Assembly (NCBI GenBank): GCA_003427395.1
Contig: BFEA01000557.1
Coordinates: 557,096-621,095 of the forward strand
DNA length: 64,000 bases
From: Chara braunii
Lineage: Eukaryota; Streptophyta; Charophyceae; Charales; Characeae
Direction of reading: 5' to 3'
Position numbers and translations under genes: made by a program. Under the pieces are notes generated by a model that was not told where the DNA came from, ran no database searches, and was given only the letters and a program-made list of their open reading frames with translations. Shown piece after piece: positions 25,329 through 38,300 of the stretch (position 1 is its first letter; the number at the start of each line of letters is the position of its first letter).

Positions 25329-25734
25329 ACGTGATTATGGGTACTACATAGTATTCCATCATTACGACTACTTACGTATGTTTGCATGACTAGTCGATAT
25401 GAGAAAGCCCTGAGTCTGCTCAGTTCTATTCGAAGTCTTGTCTGCGACCCCTTACCGATTCTCATGTGAAAAGGTTACGGGCTAGGTACAAAAGAGACTA
25501 AGAATGTTTTGTTTTGTGTGAGTTCTAATCTTACTGTTTTGTTTTGGCGGGGTGTAACGCGTGGTAAAAAGGATGTATCCTAGTCGACCGACTATGAGTC
25601 GCACTTGGTGCTTCAGCCCCCCAATGCGTCCACCTAAGGAAGGTTTTTCGCATGTGCTTCAGTAGCTCGGCGGGGATACGCCCACCTAAGGGGGGTGACA
25701 ACTCATGTAAGTGGAGCTAAGTTGTACCTCACGT
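25329..25734. other. Spacer between elements Y and Z
   Basis: No gene is recognised. Near 25660-25700 it contains AGTAGCTCGG and GGGATACGCCC followed by GGTGACA. This resembles a piece of the LTR distal block and hints at a related, older LTR family. Confidence 0.4.
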
Positions 25735-26330
25735 TGTCGAGGCAAATACCCTGACAAGGGTATTTGCTAGGGATTTTCAACATCGAACGTCGTCCGACTC
25801 TTTTGTTGAATTTAAGGACTTGATGAGACTGTCGTTGCCAAAAGTTTATTCAGATCTGACCTATGATTGAGAGATTTAAAGTTTTCGAATTTTAGTCCGG
25901 ACGCTTGTGGCGTCCGAGTACAACGATAGTAGTTGGCAGTGCTCCGCTCTTGTTGAAGCCGCAGAGACAAGCGGACATAAAAGTGGTAGAGCTAGACCTA
26001 TTCTACCTAAAATAATATCGCGCGGCTGCCAAGCCACGCGATTCAGGGCCTAAGCGGGCTAAAAAGGGGTCGCTACATGAGGTTGGAACCGCAACGTGAA
26101 GGGATAGGGAGTTTTTTTAGGGCCTGCGGGGCTTTGCGCCGAGGGTCGGGGGCGATGGCGTTAGGGCCGACTGAGTGGGGCAGCTGTGAAGGCCGTCGAC
26201 CTCTAACCCAGCCAGCCAGTCACGGTAACGAGCGGGCTTAGCAGGCACAGCCTGCTAAGCGCTGGAGGGAGGCCTGCTAGAAAATGATGCTTTTCATATA
26301 GAAGGGTCTCTCCTCTCCCAACGTGAGAAA

Positions 26331-26416
26331 GGAGCTAGCCCAGTAGGTATCGCCGTCCGACTATTGCCTTGCAGACACAGGAATCGAACTTGACAACGGG
26401 CAATTGGGCTAGCTCC
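26331..26416 (+). other. tRNA-like foldback module, copy III
   Basis: A perfect 12-bp pairing of GGAGCTAGCCCA and TGGGCTAGCTCC encloses TAGCCCAGTAGGTATCG (A-box-like) and GGAATCGAACTTG (B-box-like). Confidence 0.5.
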
Positions 26417-26457
26417 TTTTGCTTAGAGCTGTCCGGTTCCCCTGCCCTTGATATGAC

Positions 26458-26512
26458 GCGGTTGATTTCGACCGCGCGATCTATCAGATCGCGCGGCTGA
26501 AATCGACCACGC
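26458..26512 (+). other. Long LTR stem-loop
   Basis: GCGGTTGATTTCGACCGCGC pairs imperfectly with GCGCGGCTGAAATCGACCACGC around GATCTATCAGATC. Equivalent but diverged structures follow the tRNA-like module in the other LTRs (about 19530-19590 and 30916-30970). Confidence 0.55.
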
Positions 26513-28956
26513 AGTTTGGGCATGGCCCCTGCGCAAGGATGACACACGGGAATCGTGAAATGGTTCAAGTTTTTTTTTTTTTTTTCGAAAAAAAAAAGTA
26601 GGAAAAAGGGAGGAAAAACTTACCTGCCCCGCATCTGGACCCGTGAGTGCCCAGATACGAGCTCTGTGGAGATCGCAATATCACAAGGTAAGTCCTTTTT
26701 TTTTTTCTGTTTTAATTTGCTGGCCACTAGGGCGAAACGGCGTGGCGAGAAGCAACTGTTGGGAGAAAGAAAAAAAATAAATAATAATGAACAAGAAAAA
26801 GAAAAAAAAGAATTTTTTTTAAAAGTATAGCGCCATGTGGCGCACTTCGAAGTGACTGGGGTTTTTCAGCCCCAGTATATCAGACAGTCGCCCGTGAAAA
26901 CGAGCGACCGTTTTTTTTTCGGAGGTAAGTTCTTTTTTTTTTTTTTAGATTTTGTTTTATATTCTTTTCTAGATTTCCGTCTTATATTTTATTTAGATTT
27001 TTTTCTTTCTTTTTGTTGTTCTTACCTGGTTGGCGCTTGTTCGTTCGAACGAACGGGAAAGTAGGACTGCGACAGATTGTTTCGTCGGACTTGCACCGAC
27101 TCATCAGGAGGCTGAACCTTGACAACCATCGACAGGATGGCAAAGTCGAATGAATCAGCCGCATGAACGCAGCTGTGTATGGGCATAACAGGGGGAGTCT
27201 CAGAGAGAGTGAGGGTGGCGGCCAACTGGTAAGTAGCGCCCGTTCGTTTTGAAACAGGCAGCTTTCCTGAACCGCGCGCCTGTATCAGGTGCCTATGATG
27301 TGCCAGATACGGGGGCGGGGCAAAAGGGAATAAGCTCCTGCTGAGCTTGACTCTAGTCGACTCTATGAAATGACTATATGAGGGGAAGGCTGCTCGTTTC
27401 GTAAAACGAGTTACCCCTGCCCACAGAAAAGTAAGGAAGGGCGGGGAGAAAAAATGTAACGGTCGTGAATGTGGCCGTGACCGTGGAACAAGTGCAGCCC
27501 CCAGAAGCTTCCAGGGGTTGATGGGACTGCGCCTGTTCAGTTGAACAGGCTGCAGGGAATGGTCGGGTACAACCATTTCATGGAGCATGTGGCCTGCGGG
27601 AAAGGCCAGATGCTTCCGGGAATGGATGACCCTGGTTCCCATAGGGGGAAACCAAGGCTCCTAGCTCCTGACCATCGATTTAGATCAAGGGTCAGGAGCA
27701 CCCACAAATTTTGCCTGGTTGTGGGCAAAGCAGCTGCCCACATGCCATCAGCTGCCTCACACTTGCGGCAGTGTTGCTGGGGCATTCACTTGAGTGAATG
27801 TTGGCTAGTTGTTGCATGCTGCTGGAAAGGTGCGGTGTTGCCGGTGGAGTGGAGATCTGCAGAGAGTTGGAGGAGGAGAAGGGAGGCAGCCATAGCTGAG
27901 GGCTTGGAGCTTTTGCCCCACCCTTATGCGTGTGCTGTGTATGTGGGTTGGTGTTGCGGTGGTAAGGCTGCGTCAGGGTCCGGACGGTGCGGCGATCGAC
28001 ACCTATTTTAGTGGGGTTATGATGTCGGACTGCCGCTGTGGTGTCAAAACCTTCCTAAGGGAAGGTGCTGCCGGATTTTTGTGGCGGCGGCATTGGTTTT
28101 AACGCCAGTGGTGCGGTAGCGTTGCCGGATTTTTGTGGCGGCGACATTGGTTTTAACGGTAGTGGTGCGGAAGAGCTGCCAGTTTCTCATGGCGGTGGCG
28201 GCGACGACACTTTGATGGAGGGCGTGCTGCTGAACTAATCGTGTAGTGGCATTAAGGTCTCCCTAAGGGAAGGTGCTGACCGTTTGGCGGCACGATAGTG
28301 GCGATGTTTTTTTTGTGAGGTTACATTGCTAATGTTTTTGGTACAGCGGTATAGTACCGGTGACAGCGCAGCAAGCAGTGGTTCGCCGTTATTTTTTTGA
28401 TGTGTGGCGGTTATGGTGGATCCCAGTGTGGCCTGGAGGTTGGGTTGGCGTGGGTGCACGATTGGGTCTGCGAGGTAGCGGTGCGTGGTCCGACGGCGTG
28501 AAGATGGTTCGGAGTGTGCGCATGCGGCAGTGGCTATTGGAGTTGCGGCACTTCCGGTTTGCGCCAGAAGGACATCTTTTTGGGGCACTTGGTACATGTA
28601 GTTTTTAGTCAGGGCCACCTTTATTTTTTTTGCGGCGCACAATGCAAGCGGTGTTGAGTTATAAACCACCTGGTATTGCGACGATGGAGTGGGACTCGGT
28701 GGGACTGGTTGTTGTGATCGGAACCAGCATGTTAGTGTGGTTATTGTGAGCAGACGTGGTGATAGGAGGCGGCGTGGACTTCCGGTTGGTTAGGGAAGTG
28801 TCCTTGGAGGACGAGGTGCAGTAGGGACTGCGTTGAGACTGTTCAGGATGTTGGGGCGACGTGGGTTGGATTCTTTGAGGGTTATCTCATTCAGACATCT
28901 CAGTGGACCCAACCTTCGTGTGATCGGGTGTTTGGAGAAGGATGCAAACCTTTATT

Positions 28957-30225
28957 TAGTTTGGATCATTTTAAAATTTAATGTGAAAGCATTTGTTGTA
29001 AGTTATATCGTTCTTGAATATTTTTGAAGTAAGTTTTGAAGGCATTATCATGTCACGATAAATTTCTGATAGCTTTGTGAGTTCCGTAGGTGGTAGTGAG
29101 GCCCACGCCGGAGCTATGCTTCTAGTCCATAGTGGGATGTTGTCTTTCGAATCCTGAGTGGTTTAAGAAAGAGAGACTACACTATCACTGAAAGGGAGGA
29201 AGGTGATAAAATCTTGTTAGAATGATATATGTAAGGGTAGGCGACTACTGTTTCTTATGAGGAGAGGAGTGACAACCGAACCTTGTGCTAGATATAGTCA
29301 CCTTACCTCCATGATCGGGGCCTAGTCAACCTCGACTGTGTGGGGTGGGGCTGTTCTACTCTATATGCAGAGGACTAATGAGGTTGAAAACACTGAAATC
29401 GGAGGGAATGTGGCGAGGCTCAAATCTAAAGCGGGGCCTGATGTTGAGATGTTATCCTCGTACGGATTACACCACTCATCGATGCATTCACAAGGAGTTC
29501 ATAAGTTACGGGCATGATAACTTATGTAGATTGGAACGAGGATCATAACTTGGTCGGGGAACTTTGGACGAATGGTTTCTCTCATGAATGGTTGGTTCAA
29601 ATTTTGTCCAGGCTGCCCAAGAGGTTAATTATTTTGAAAGATCCGTCAGGGGGTTAAACCTGACTTTTTTAGATAAATGGATGTATCAACCAATTGGGGT
29701 TTTGAAGGTTAGCCGGAAGCTTTTCCGGTACCATTATGAGAGACTAAATGATGTTTTGAGTGGCCGCCAGTGGGATGATGCTGGGATCATTCTGAAAAAG
29801 TTCCTCTGAATTGAAGGCTTCCAGGGGCTAGACCTGGGTCCAAGTTTTGATAAGGCTTGCCAGAGGCAATATCTGGTATCATTTCATCCACATATGATTT
29901 GTAATGATTTAAGGCTTCTGGAGGTTAAATCCAGTTTTTGTTGTACTAAGTGAGGCTCTTGGAGGCTAAATCCAATTTTTTGTATTGAGTGAATGTTTCT
30001 GGAGGCTAAATTCAGTTTTTTGTATTAAGTGAATGCTTCTGGAGGCTAAATTCAGTTTTGTTGTTGTACTGTTGTAAAATAGTTGTAAAAATTCCGACCT
30101 AGTTTCGGACGATTGTTGGAATTGTTGTACTATGATCATTGCTTTCACATTAAAATTTTTAAGAGGATCTTGATTTCTTTTGATGGTGAACGACGGGGAC
30201 GTCGTTCAATGGGGTCCGAGAATGT
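28957..30225 (+). other. Interior of element Z with stem-loop repeat array
   Basis: No credible ORF. From 29800 to 30062 it carries about six repeats of GCTTCTGGAGGYTAAATCCAG (spacing about 50 bp), each with a CTGGA...TCCAG pair. It ends GGTGAACGACGGGG...GAGAATG before the 3' LTR. It aligns with 17510-18790 of element Y. Confidence 0.6.
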
Positions 30226-30789
30226 TGTCGGGGCAAATACCCTGACAAGGGTATTTACCGGGAATTTTCAACGTCGGACGTCGTCCGACTCTTTTGTTGA
30301 ATTGAAGGACTTTATGAGACCGACGTTGCCAAAAGTTTATTCAGATCTGACCTATGATTAAGAGATTTAAAGTTTTTGAGTTTTTGTCTGGATGCTTGAG
30401 GCGTCCGAGTATAACGATAGTAGTTGGCAGTGCTCCGCTCTTGTTGAAGCCGCGGCGACGAACGACCATAAAAGTGGTAGAGTTAGGCCTATTCTACCTA
30501 AAATAATGTCGCGCGGCTGCTAAGCCGCGCAATTCAAGACCTAAGCGGGATAAAAAGGGGTCGGTGCAACGAGGTTGGAACTGCAACGTGAAGGGATAGG
30601 GAGTTTTTTTAGGGTCCGCGGGGCTTTGCGTCGAGGACCGGGGGCGATGGCGTTAGGGTCGGCTGAGTGGGGCAGTTGTTAAGGCCGTCGGCCGCTAACC
30701 CAGCCAGCTAGCCACGGTAACGAGCGGGAGGCTTGTTGGGCACTGTTGCTCTTCATATAGAAGGGCCGCTTCTTTCCCAACGTGAAAAA

Positions 30790-30875
30790 GGAGCTAGCCC
30801 AGTAGGTACCGCCACCAGACTTTTGCCTTGCAGACACAGGGATCGAACTTGATAACGAGCAACTGGGCTAGCTCC
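30790..30875 (+). other. tRNA-like foldback module, copy IV
   Basis: GGAGCTAGCCCAGT and the right arm AACTGGGCTAGCTCC pair. GGGATCGAACTTG lies at the B-box position. Closely similar to copy III, as expected for the LTRs of one element. Confidence 0.5.
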
Positions 30876-31383
30876 TTTTGTTAAGAGTTGCCCGGTTCCC
30901 CTCCCCTTGATATGACGCGGTTGATTTCGATCACACAATCTATCAAATCGCGCAGCTGAAATCGACCTCGCAGTTTGGGCATGGCCCTTGCACAAGGATG
31001 ACACACGTGAATCGAAAAATGATTAAAGTTTATTTTTATTTTTTCGGAAAAAAAAAATTAGAAAAAGGGAGAAAAGACTTACCCGTCCCACATCTGGACG
31101 CATAAGCACCAAGATATGGGCTCTGTGGAGATCGCAATATCACGAGGTAAGTCGTTTTCCTTCTTATTTTTTTTCCTTTTTCTTTCTTTCTGTTTTTGTT
31201 TGGTGGCCACTAGGGTGAAACGACGTGGCGAGAAGCAACCGTTGAGAGGGAGACAAAAAAACAAAAAAAGTAATAAACAAGAAATAGCGCCATGTGGCAC
31301 ACTTCGAAGTGACTGGGGCTTTTCAACCCCAGTACATCAGACAGTCGCCCGTGAAAATGGGCGACTGTTTTATTTCAGAGGTA

Positions 31384-31450
<67 letters not shown>

Positions 31451-31520
31451 NNNNNNNNNNNNNNNNNNNNNNNNNNNNNNNNNNNNNNNNNNNNNNNNNN
31501 NNNNNNNNNNNNNNNNNNNN
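31451..31520. other. Assembly gap (70 N) after a poly-T run
   Basis: A run of more than 60 T (31389-31450) leads into the N stretch. The true length of the T run is unknown. Confidence 1.
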
Positions 31521-31735
31521 TTTCTTCTTATATTTTATTTAGATTTTTTTCTTTCTTTTTGTTGTTCTTACGCCCGTTCGTTCGAACGAACGGGGAAGTA
31601 GGACTGCGACAGACTGTTTCGTCGGACTTGCACCGACTCATCAGGAGGCTGGACCTTGACAACCATCGACATGATGGCAAAGTCGAATGAATCAGCCACA
31701 TGAACGCGGCTATATACGGGCATAACAGGGGGAGT

Positions 31736-31737
<2 letters not shown>

Positions 31738-31818
<81 letters not shown>
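31738..31818. repeat. (GA)n microsatellite in the 3' LTR of Z
   Basis: About 40 GA units with one AAAG interruption. The sister LTR has only about four units at the same place. Confidence 0.9.
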
Positions 31819-32360
31819 TGGGGGGGCCAACAGGTAAGTAGCGCCCGTTCGTTTTGAAACGGGCAGCTTTCCTGAGCCGCACGCCTATATCAGGCGCCTA
31901 TGCTGTGCCAGATACGGGCGTCGGGCAAAGGGGAATAAGCCCCTGATGAGCTTGACTCTACTCGACTCTATGAAATGACTGTATGAGGGGGAGGCTGCTC
32001 GTTTCGTAAAACGAGTTGCCCCTGCCTAGAGAAAAGTAAGGAAGGGGGGGAGGGGGAATGTAACGGGCGCGAATGTAACCGTGGCTATGGATCAGGTGCA
32101 ACCCCGAGAAGCTTCTAGGGGTTGATGGGACTGCGCTTGTTCAGTTGAACAGGCTGCATAAAATGGTCGGGTACAACCATTTCATGGAGCATGTGGCCTG
32201 CGGGAAAGGCCAGATGCTTTCGCGAATGGATGACCCTGGTTCCCGTAGGGGGAAACCAAGGCTCCTAGCTCCTGGCCATCGATTCAGATCAAGGGCCATG
32301 AGCACCCACGAATTTTGCCTGGTTGTGGACAAACCAGCTGCACACATGCCATCAGATGAC

Positions 32361-32368
32361 TATAAAAG
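32361..32368 (+). promoter_or_regulatory. LTR TATA box (element Z, 3' LTR)
   Basis: TATAAAAG in GACTATAAAAGTCAGCACTCC is conserved with the copy at 21221 and lost from the 5' LTR copy near 27745. Confidence 0.6.
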
Positions 32369-35300
32369 TCAGCACTCCACCCAACTGCCTTACACTTGCT
32401 GCAGTGCTGCTGGGGCATTCACTTGAGTGAATGTTGGCTGGCTGTTGCATGCTGATGTAGAGGTGCGGTGCTGCCGGTGGAGGTGTTGCTGGTGGAGTGG
32501 AGGTCTGCGGAGAGTCGGAGGAGGAGAAGGGAGGTAGCCATAGTTGAGGGCTTGGAGGTTTTGCCCCACCGTTATGCGTGTGTTGTGCATATGGGGTGGT
32601 GCTGCGGTAGTAAGGCTGAGTCAGGGTCCGGACGGTGCGGTGAGCGACACCTATTTTAGTGGGGTTATGCTCTCCAACTGCCGCCGCGGTGTCAAGACTT
32701 TCCTAAAGGAAGGTGCTGTCGGATTTTTGCGGCGGGGGCATTGGTTTTAACGGCAGTGCTGCGGTAGGGCTGCCGGATTTTTGCGGTGGTGGCATTGGTT
32801 TTAACGGCAGTGGTGCGGAAGAGCTGCCAGTTTTTCATGGCGGTGGCGGTGACGACACTTTGATGGAGGGGGTGCCGCCGAAATAATGGTGTAGTGGCAT
32901 CAAGGTCTCCATAAGTGGAGGTGCTGACCATTTGGCGGCACAACAATGGCGATCGTTTTTTTGTGAGGTTATGCTGCTAATGTTTTTGGTCTGGTGGCAT
33001 AGGACCGGTGACGGCGCAGCAAGCAGTGCTTCGCCGTTATTTTTATGATCTGTGGCGGTTATGGTGGATCTCAGTGTGGCCTGGAGGTTGGGCTGGCGTG
33101 GGTGCTCGATTGGGTCTGCGCGGTAGCGGTGTGTGATCCGACGGCGTGAAGCTGGCACGGAATGTGTGCTTGCGACAGTGGCTATTTGAGTTGCAGCACT
33201 TGCGGTTTGCGCCAGAAGGACATCTTTGGGGGGCACGCGGTACATGTAGTTTTTAGTCAGGGCCACCTTTATTTTTTTTGCGGTGCGCAGTGCAAGCGGT
33301 GTTGAGTTCTGAACCACCTCGTATTGCGGCGATGGTGTGGGACTCGGTGGGATTGGTTGTTGTGATCGGAACCAGCGTGATGTTAGTGTGGCGATTGTGA
33401 GCGGACGTGGTGATGGGAGGCGGCGTAGACTTGCGGTTGGTTAGGGAAGTGTCCTTGGAGGACGAGGTGCAGTAAGGACTGCGTTGAGACTATTCAGGAT
33501 GTTGGGGCGACGTGGGTTGGATCATAGGAGCACCTTCTTTGAGGGTTATCTCATTCAGACATCTTAGTGGACCCAACCTTGGTGTGATCGGGCGCTTGGA
33601 GAAGGACGCAGACGTTTATTCAGGAGAGAGGCCACAACTTGTGGAGTTGTGAGCCGCATATTCTACGACGATTATTTTCTTCTAATTGGAATATTACCTG
33701 GCTTTCTTTAGTGAGTCGGACCAGACTTCACTCAAGGTCAGTCAGTTGAATGATTAAGACTACCCTTCACCCCTGCGTGAACCCACACTTTGCTTGACCC
33801 TGTTATTTTGAATGTTCGAAATAAGAGGTAGAGGAAAGGTGTGTGAGTCATGCGTGTGAATGGAAAGTTCTGACTTGAGTATGAGATTTGTATGGTTTTC
33901 TTTTGAATTTGTTTTCTTTGCGTGTTGTACAGGTAGGTAGAAAGATGCTTGCAAAGAAGATTGATTATGCTTATTTGAGAGAAGGAAAAATCATTGTCTT
34001 CCCTTTACTTTTCACCTACCGAGATGTCAATAAGGATTTGTTGTTTTGAAAAAGGTTAATTCAATGCATGTCGTAAAATGAATTCGATTCAAATAAAGCA
34101 GATAAGGTCGAATGGACTTAGTCTCTTCCCCAGGATTATCTGTTTAATCCCGAGCGACCTTATCTATCTATACCTGTCTAAAACATTCTCGTTCTTTATC
34201 TCCTTCAATTTTTTTTCGTCCCAGTTACCCAGAGCTTCGGAGATGAGAATAATTGAAAGCTACTTGCGATGAACACATCCTCTATCCCTAGGAAACATTG
34301 GGGCAGGGGTTCGTTGCTTCGAGAGCCGACCCTGTTATCGACCATAGTGGACCGTTCTACGGGAGTCTGAGGTACTTTGCCGATTCGGTGGAGATGGTCT
34401 GACTTCTGAGATCCGAGTCTTGTGCTCTGACGAGAAGGAGGAGTACCTCAAACCACTTCCTAGAGGGGGAGGCATGCAACACTTGAAGCAATGCCCCTGA
34501 AGAAGAATCCTTCGCAGGGTAGTCTGTCATCCAATAAGATTGAGAAAGTATGAAGACAAGTGTGAGCGTGTATAATCTTGGGTTGGAGGTATGCTGAAAT
34601 GAATGACTTTGGCATCGCGTCTCATCAAGTCAAGACTAAGGTATCCGACTACCTTGTCGGCTGCATCTATATTATTGTCGTTAGTCAACTTCTTGTTGGC
34701 GGTTGTATGATTGTTTTGTGGTATTCGACCTGAGGCGGTCGAATTATTTTTTTATCTTTTGATACTGGATGTATCAAATGAAGATTTGGATTCTCTCAGT
34801 TATCATATCAGATTGGATGTGTTCCTACCGGCTACGGTCGGTTTCTTTTTTTATGTATTATGGATGTAATAATTTTTTTTTGGAGGTGCGTCTAAGGGAA
34901 TAGGATTGAAATATTAGGTTTCATGCTTGATTGAGACCGTCCTAGTTGACCGACGTCTGCTCTACACATAGGAGATCAACGCCCTAGGAACGGACAACGT
35001 TCGGGCTCGTTTGGCGTTAACCAAGCGTATCTATATTACAGCGAACGAGCAAACGCCCTCAGCTGACCTACCTTTGCAATTGCATCTAAAACTTTTCGCA
35101 CGTGGGCCAGTAGCTCGGTAGGGATACGTCCCTAAAGGTGGTGACAGCCCCTCAGGGAAGGAAAGTTTATGCCCCGCGGGAACCTATCATGTCGTAGGGG
35201 ACCGTGAGATGTATAGCTGGCGCACCCGGCTAGAGCGGCGAAGGAGCGACAAGACCGCGACCGTCTTGGCGGCTCACGGGGTTTTTAAGTATCATTCCCA

Positions 35301-35398
35301 AGTTGTCTCTATATTGCTTTCGTTTTACTCCTGCATGACATGAGCGGGAGGGCTCCCGCGCCTTGCAAAAAGGCGGGAGCCAATGCACTCGACAACGT

Positions 35399-38300
35399 GA
35401 CTCTATCCTGTTGTAGGGGTTCGAGAGAGGTATGAGAGAGGTATGGCTTGCACACTCGGTCAGAGCGGTAACGGAAACTCCATTGGCACCGCGATAAGAG
35501 AGAGGATAAATTCTTACCACAAATGATGCGTGACGCAGCCAGGAAGGTCCCCAATTAGGACAGGTACACCCGACACCAATTCATTTCACGATTTTATTTT
35601 TCTGAATTTTTTAAATTTTTTTCTTAAGAGATTACAACCTAATCGACACAATCTCAAATTCTCATATTTTTATTTGCATTTTTCAGAGTTCGAAAAAACG
35701 AAAAAGTTGAAACTTTAAAATTGTAGGATTGAACATTTTGGCGTCTGCCGATCGCCGCCCCCTCATGAGACTTGCTTTATATGAATAGGAAAGTTAATTT
35801 TTTGACATAAGAGGGAGTGGGTGACGATGGTGAAACCTCCGACTAAAAATATCATGATAAAGCGTGTAATGTTATTGGATTATATCCGATGACACCTCTA
35901 TAAGTAGGACTGCGAGCAACTGTTAATAATTTTTTGTAAAGAAGTTATGTGTTATTCTACGAAGGTTCATGCAATCTTTTATATTATCGAGAAATGTGTT
36001 TTGGTCCATGCCAACATTAAAATATTATCCTACGAGGAAACAAAACTTCAATAATAATAAAAAAAACGAAAGAGACAAATAATTATCAACAAAATTAATC
36101 ATTGGGATGTACGTAATTCATGCTCCTCCTTGCATGCTTAATTCGTGCACTACCCTATAGTGCGAGTAACTCCCCAATCGCGCGTTATCCATTTAAACGT
36201 TTGATCCCAACTTTTACCTCTTTTTAATTTCACCCGCCTAAAATTTTCATTTTTTTTCCGTTCTCTTCCTCACTTCTCATTCTTTTATTTTAATGTTATT
36301 GAAACAATATCCCATGACTAATCCAAGGTAGGTTAAGTGTTGCCTACTGGAGTCATAAACAAATGATTACGGATGCTCTATATATTGCCTAAATAGCGAG
36401 GTAGGCATTCATCTCTACCCAATATGTCATCCATGGATAGTAATTTTTCAGCTGATACCAATTATTTCCCTATCTCCTTGATTTTCTGCAGATTACAACA
36501 GTGACTAATTAAGATTGATCCGACAACAATATCATCGATAAAGTGTTTATTTATTTCGTTCTTCTTCCCTTACTTTTTATCATATCCTTATGAATGGTTA
36601 TGATTTGCACGTAAGGCATTCAAAAAATAATTAATCAACCTCTACGTAACGAAAGTTATAATTCGGGCTAATTAGCAAAAACATGAAGAATATGCATGAA
36701 AGCAACAGGTGCGGTGACCTCATTTTCTAACAACCTCCCAACATGTTTGTCCCTCGTCCTGAAAGAAACAAATGAGGGTCGACAACCGCGAGAAGGGCCA
36801 TCAGGGTGATAATGCAGACCCTTAGGTTGTGATTGAGCCTTATGCCTAGTTCAAAAATATCCAAATCCGTTTCACGACCATCGACAATCCTCCAAAAAAT
36901 TAAGCTTTTCATGTGGAGGAGCCACGATTGTCACCTCGTTAGTCAATCAACAAATGAATGAAAAGTTTCATAGGGAAGCAGTCGATCGATAACCTTATAC
37001 ATCAAGCCACTAGAAGGCTAAAGGTCCAAGATACATCATTTGCGATGAGCTTCTTGAACTCTTGAGTTATCCTGTATCAGTTCAACAACCATTCGAACTC
37101 ACTACCAGAGAGATCAATCACATTCTTGCAATGCTTAACTGAGAGAAAAACAAGCGTAAATGATTCAGTTAGCGACCACTTTGGAAAAACTTTCTTTCAT
37201 ACTTCTACATTTATCACGCAAAATAAAAAAAAAATCTCGTTCTGACTGAGAATTCGCATAAGGCATTTATGGCTAGGAAGTTCATTAGCGCATCCAATCC
37301 CTGCAGATAGTTATGCTTTTCTAATCTGTTCCTACAAACCTTTATTTTCTTGAAACTGAAATTTTATAATAAGTTAGCCTTATAAAGTCATACCAAAATG
37401 TTAACCAACTTATAAAAGATGAAGAATATACTCAAAGCATCATCCATGACTATGAGTGGCATAGTGGCGGCTCAAAGCATCATCAATGACTACGGGTGAC
37501 ATAGTGGCGGCTCTATCAGATCCAAGTCACACAAGACCTTTCAAACCTCATCGTATAAGGTCTTCTCATGTGTAGTGATTTGAGGTGACATTTGAACATA
37601 ACCTGTCTGTGGAGTTCTAACATTGTGTTGAATGTTAATTCCCTACTTTGAAAGAAAGTTCATGACCCTTCCTTAAATGATTGGCGACCCTCTTCCTTCA
37701 GCATGATCGATCCACAAAGTTTAAATTAAATGAATCTGATAATACTCGATGTGTCATAAAATACTTTCTTAAAACGGTCGGCTCACAACCCCACCTAATA
37801 ATTTTTTTCCTTTCGACCATTCTTCCCTGTTTTTTCCCTTTTCCCATCCTTTCCTCTCTCCTCTTCCCTTTCCCCTCCCTCTTTTTATTTTGTCGTCCTG
37901 TCTCGGTTTGACCGTCTCCTCCTCGCGATTTACCCGCCTAATCCCTTCCCCTGAAACAACACCTTGCTTTCAACTCCTTCCTATAATTCATCATGTATTT
38001 AACTGATAAAGGTAAATTGCCGCTTTGGTACTAAATATTAACCAAATACTATTAGGTAGTACTTCCCTTGGTCAAGACTCATCATATCTTTATTCCTATT
38101 TCACAAATTTAAACTCAAGTGTAGTCTCGTAATATTATATTACCTTTCAAGCCTTGGTCATCGGACTATTTGAGCTTCCTTAGCATGCTGCCTCAATCGT
38201 TGAGTCGTAATAATCTAAGAAGTCTGACTAAGAAATCAGCAAACCTTAAGCCACTCCCAGTTTTTTTTGCAAATTTGTTTTTTAAGCAAACCAAAGCAAA

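Larger units (their letters stand above)
25735..28956 (+). repeat. 5' LTR fragment of element Z
   Basis: It begins TGTCGAGGCAAATACCC and aligns in order with 30226-33617. Shared blocks are the tRNA-like module, the GCGGTTGATTTCG hairpin, GTTCGAACGAACGG, TGGGACTGCGCCTGTTCAG, and the GGTG-rich tract. The TATA-box segment present at 32361 is deleted here, between CATGCCATCAG and CTGCCTCACACTTG near 27745. Confidence 0.75.
25735..35394 (+). mobile_element. LTR retrotransposon Z, internally deleted derivative
   Basis: A 5' LTR piece (25735-28956) joins the interior (28957-30225), followed by a complete 3' LTR (30226-35394). The join lacks the LTR 3' end, PBS and gag. Both flanking sources contain TTTATT at the join (LTR ...CAGACGTTTATTC near 33612, interior ...ACCTTTATTAC near 17508), which fits microhomology-mediated deletion. 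The outer flanks are ACGT at 25731-25734 and ACGT at 35395-35398, a possible 4-bp target duplication. No coding sequence for RT, protease or integrase exists, so any mobility would depend on another element. Confidence 0.7.
30226..35394 (+). repeat. 3' LTR of element Z, about 5.2 kb
   Basis: It runs from TGTCGGGGCAAATACCC to GCACTCGACA. The first 90 bases hold two hairpins (AAATACCC/GGGTATTT and GTCGGACG/CGTCCGAC). Downstream come the tRNA-like module (30790-30875), a poly-T run into a 70-N gap (31451-31520), a (GA)n run (31738-31818), a TATA box (32361) and, after about 33620, a segment leading to the distal block shared with 15397-16076 and 21931 onward. No ORF has coding features. Confidence 0.7.

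Noticed and set aside
30790-30875. Functional tRNA gene in the LTR
   Set aside because: The end pairing extends past an acceptor stem and no T-stem or anticodon arm forms.
35725-35760. Second primer binding site (TTGGCGTCTGCCG)
   Set aside because: Matches no tRNA 3' end that I can recall and has no LTR partner in view.
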